NCBI RefSeq assembly: GCF_001942625.1 | Contig: NZ_MLCL01000048.1 | Coordinates: 1-15,147, forward strand | Direction of reading: 5' to 3' | From: Mycobacterium syngnathidarum | GTDB lineage: Bacteria; Actinomycetota; Actinomycetes; Mycobacteriales; Mycobacteriaceae | DNA length: 15,147 nucleotides | Shown: positions 14,788 to 15,147 of the stretch, one piece after another | How the letters are laid out: the number at the start of each line of letters is the position of its first letter | Position numbering within the stretch: position 1 is the first letter of the stretch | Made by a program: the position numbers and the translations under genes | The notes under the pieces: generated by a model | Told to the model about the DNA's origin: nothing | Database searches by the model: none | Seen by the model: the letters and a program-made list of their open reading frames with translations, nothing else

Positions 14788-15147
14788 ACGTTCCGCTGCC
14801 GGCCTGATCGATGCGATCGGCGCTGCGGCGCGGGCCGAGTCGGTGGCGATCGCGGGCCGGTTGGCCGCGATCGGGGCGCTGGACACGCTACGCGAACAGG
14901 AGTTGGCCGAGTCGATTTTCTGGACCACCGATCCGTTTGAAGCGGTGGGGGCCGAGATTTCGGCGGCGATGCGGATCAGCCGAGGTCGGGCCGGCACCCA
15001 GATTCATCATGCCCGGGTGTTGCGGGACAAACTGCCTCAGGTGGCGGCGCGGTTCGCGGTCGGGGATATCGACTATCGGGTGGTGCGGATGCTGATCACC
15101 CGCACCGCCACCACCGACCCGGCGGTGTGGGAATCCTTGGATGCCGA
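14780..15147 (+). CDS. 13E12/REP-family protein with DUF222 domain, N-terminal part (runs off the window)
   Basis: The visible 122 codons start MFERSAAGLIDAIGAAARAE and continue through IFWTTDPFEAVGAEISAAMRISRGRAGTQIHHARVLRDKLPQVAARFAVGDIDYRVVRML. This is the DUF222 domain (helical, Ala-rich, ending with the G-x-I-D/S-x-R-x-x-x-[ML] pattern) found at the start of mycobacterial 13E12-repeat proteins. Complete members usually carry an HNH nuclease-like domain at the C-terminus, not visible here. They are multi-copy in mycobacteria, and in M. tuberculosis one copy is the integration site of the phiRv1 prophage. No Shine-Dalgarno is present; the promoter suggests a leaderless, SOS-controlled transcript. 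Whether the gene is intact beyond the edge is unknown. Confidence 0.88.
   Translation, partial: MFERSAAGLIDAIGAAARAESVAIAGRLAAIGALDTLREQELAESIFWTTDPFEAVGAEISAAMRISRGRAGTQIHHARVLRDKLPQVAARFAVGDIDYRVVRMLITRTATTDPAVWESLDA

Noticed and set aside
14782..14793. GTTCGAACGTTC as a second SOS-like palindrome
   Set aside because: GAAC and GTTC are adjacent without the 4-bp spacer LexA requires. The properly spaced box is at 14772-14787.

Overview
The window is high-GC actinobacterial DNA. Gene content and order point to a mycobacterium, most likely a fast-growing Mycolicibacterium. The ordered block lamH (GH76), dedA, fba, an Rv0361-like gene, a DUF3151 gene, an M50 protease, an Rv0358-like gene, purA and a thioesterase matches, from memory, the M. 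tuberculosis Rv0356c-Rv0365c neighbourhood in inverted orientation. Several genes are interposed: xdhC-like, a luciferase-like oxidoreductase, a CHAP protein and a zinc exporter. TTG/GTG starts, TANNNT -10 boxes placed for leaderless transcripts, an SOS box and a 13E12-family gene also fit mycobacteria.

Left edge (1-1945): an IS3-family element resembling IS6110 enters from the left and ends at 127. It has cut a TrmH/SpoU RNA methyltransferase gene, of which only the last ~82 codons remain. Next comes a cyanate-detoxification pair on the minus strand. cynS (cyanase) is intact. cynR, its LysR-type regulator, is broken by an internal out-of-frame deletion at 1274-1297. Two near-identical 15-bp ATAG-N7-CTAT sites, one before each cyn gene, look like the CynR operators and are still intact.

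Middle (1946-8793): a GH76 endo-mannanase; an xdhC-like gene translationally coupled to an F420-type luciferase-like oxidoreductase; a DedA membrane protein diverging from class II aldolase fba; a two-gene minus-strand unit of an Rv0361-like anchored protein and a CHAP-domain protein; and a DUF3151 gene.

Right part (8799-15147): a minus-strand series (Rv0358-like, M50 site-2-type protease, CDF zinc exporter). The exporter has its own promoter overlapped by a 7-6-7 inverted repeat, a probable SmtB-type operator. Then come purA coupled to a PaaI-type thioesterase, an SDR oxidoreductase, a six-helix membrane protein, and the start of a 13E12/DUF222 gene whose start codon lies inside an SOS box.

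The region is mostly compact housekeeping DNA. Five convergent gene pairs end within a few bases of each other. The most informative part is the decay of the left edge: one gene interrupted by an IS and, next to it, a regulator with a deletion while its operators and target survive. I saw no CRISPR array, tRNA, rRNA, prophage or clearly novel multi-gene system.
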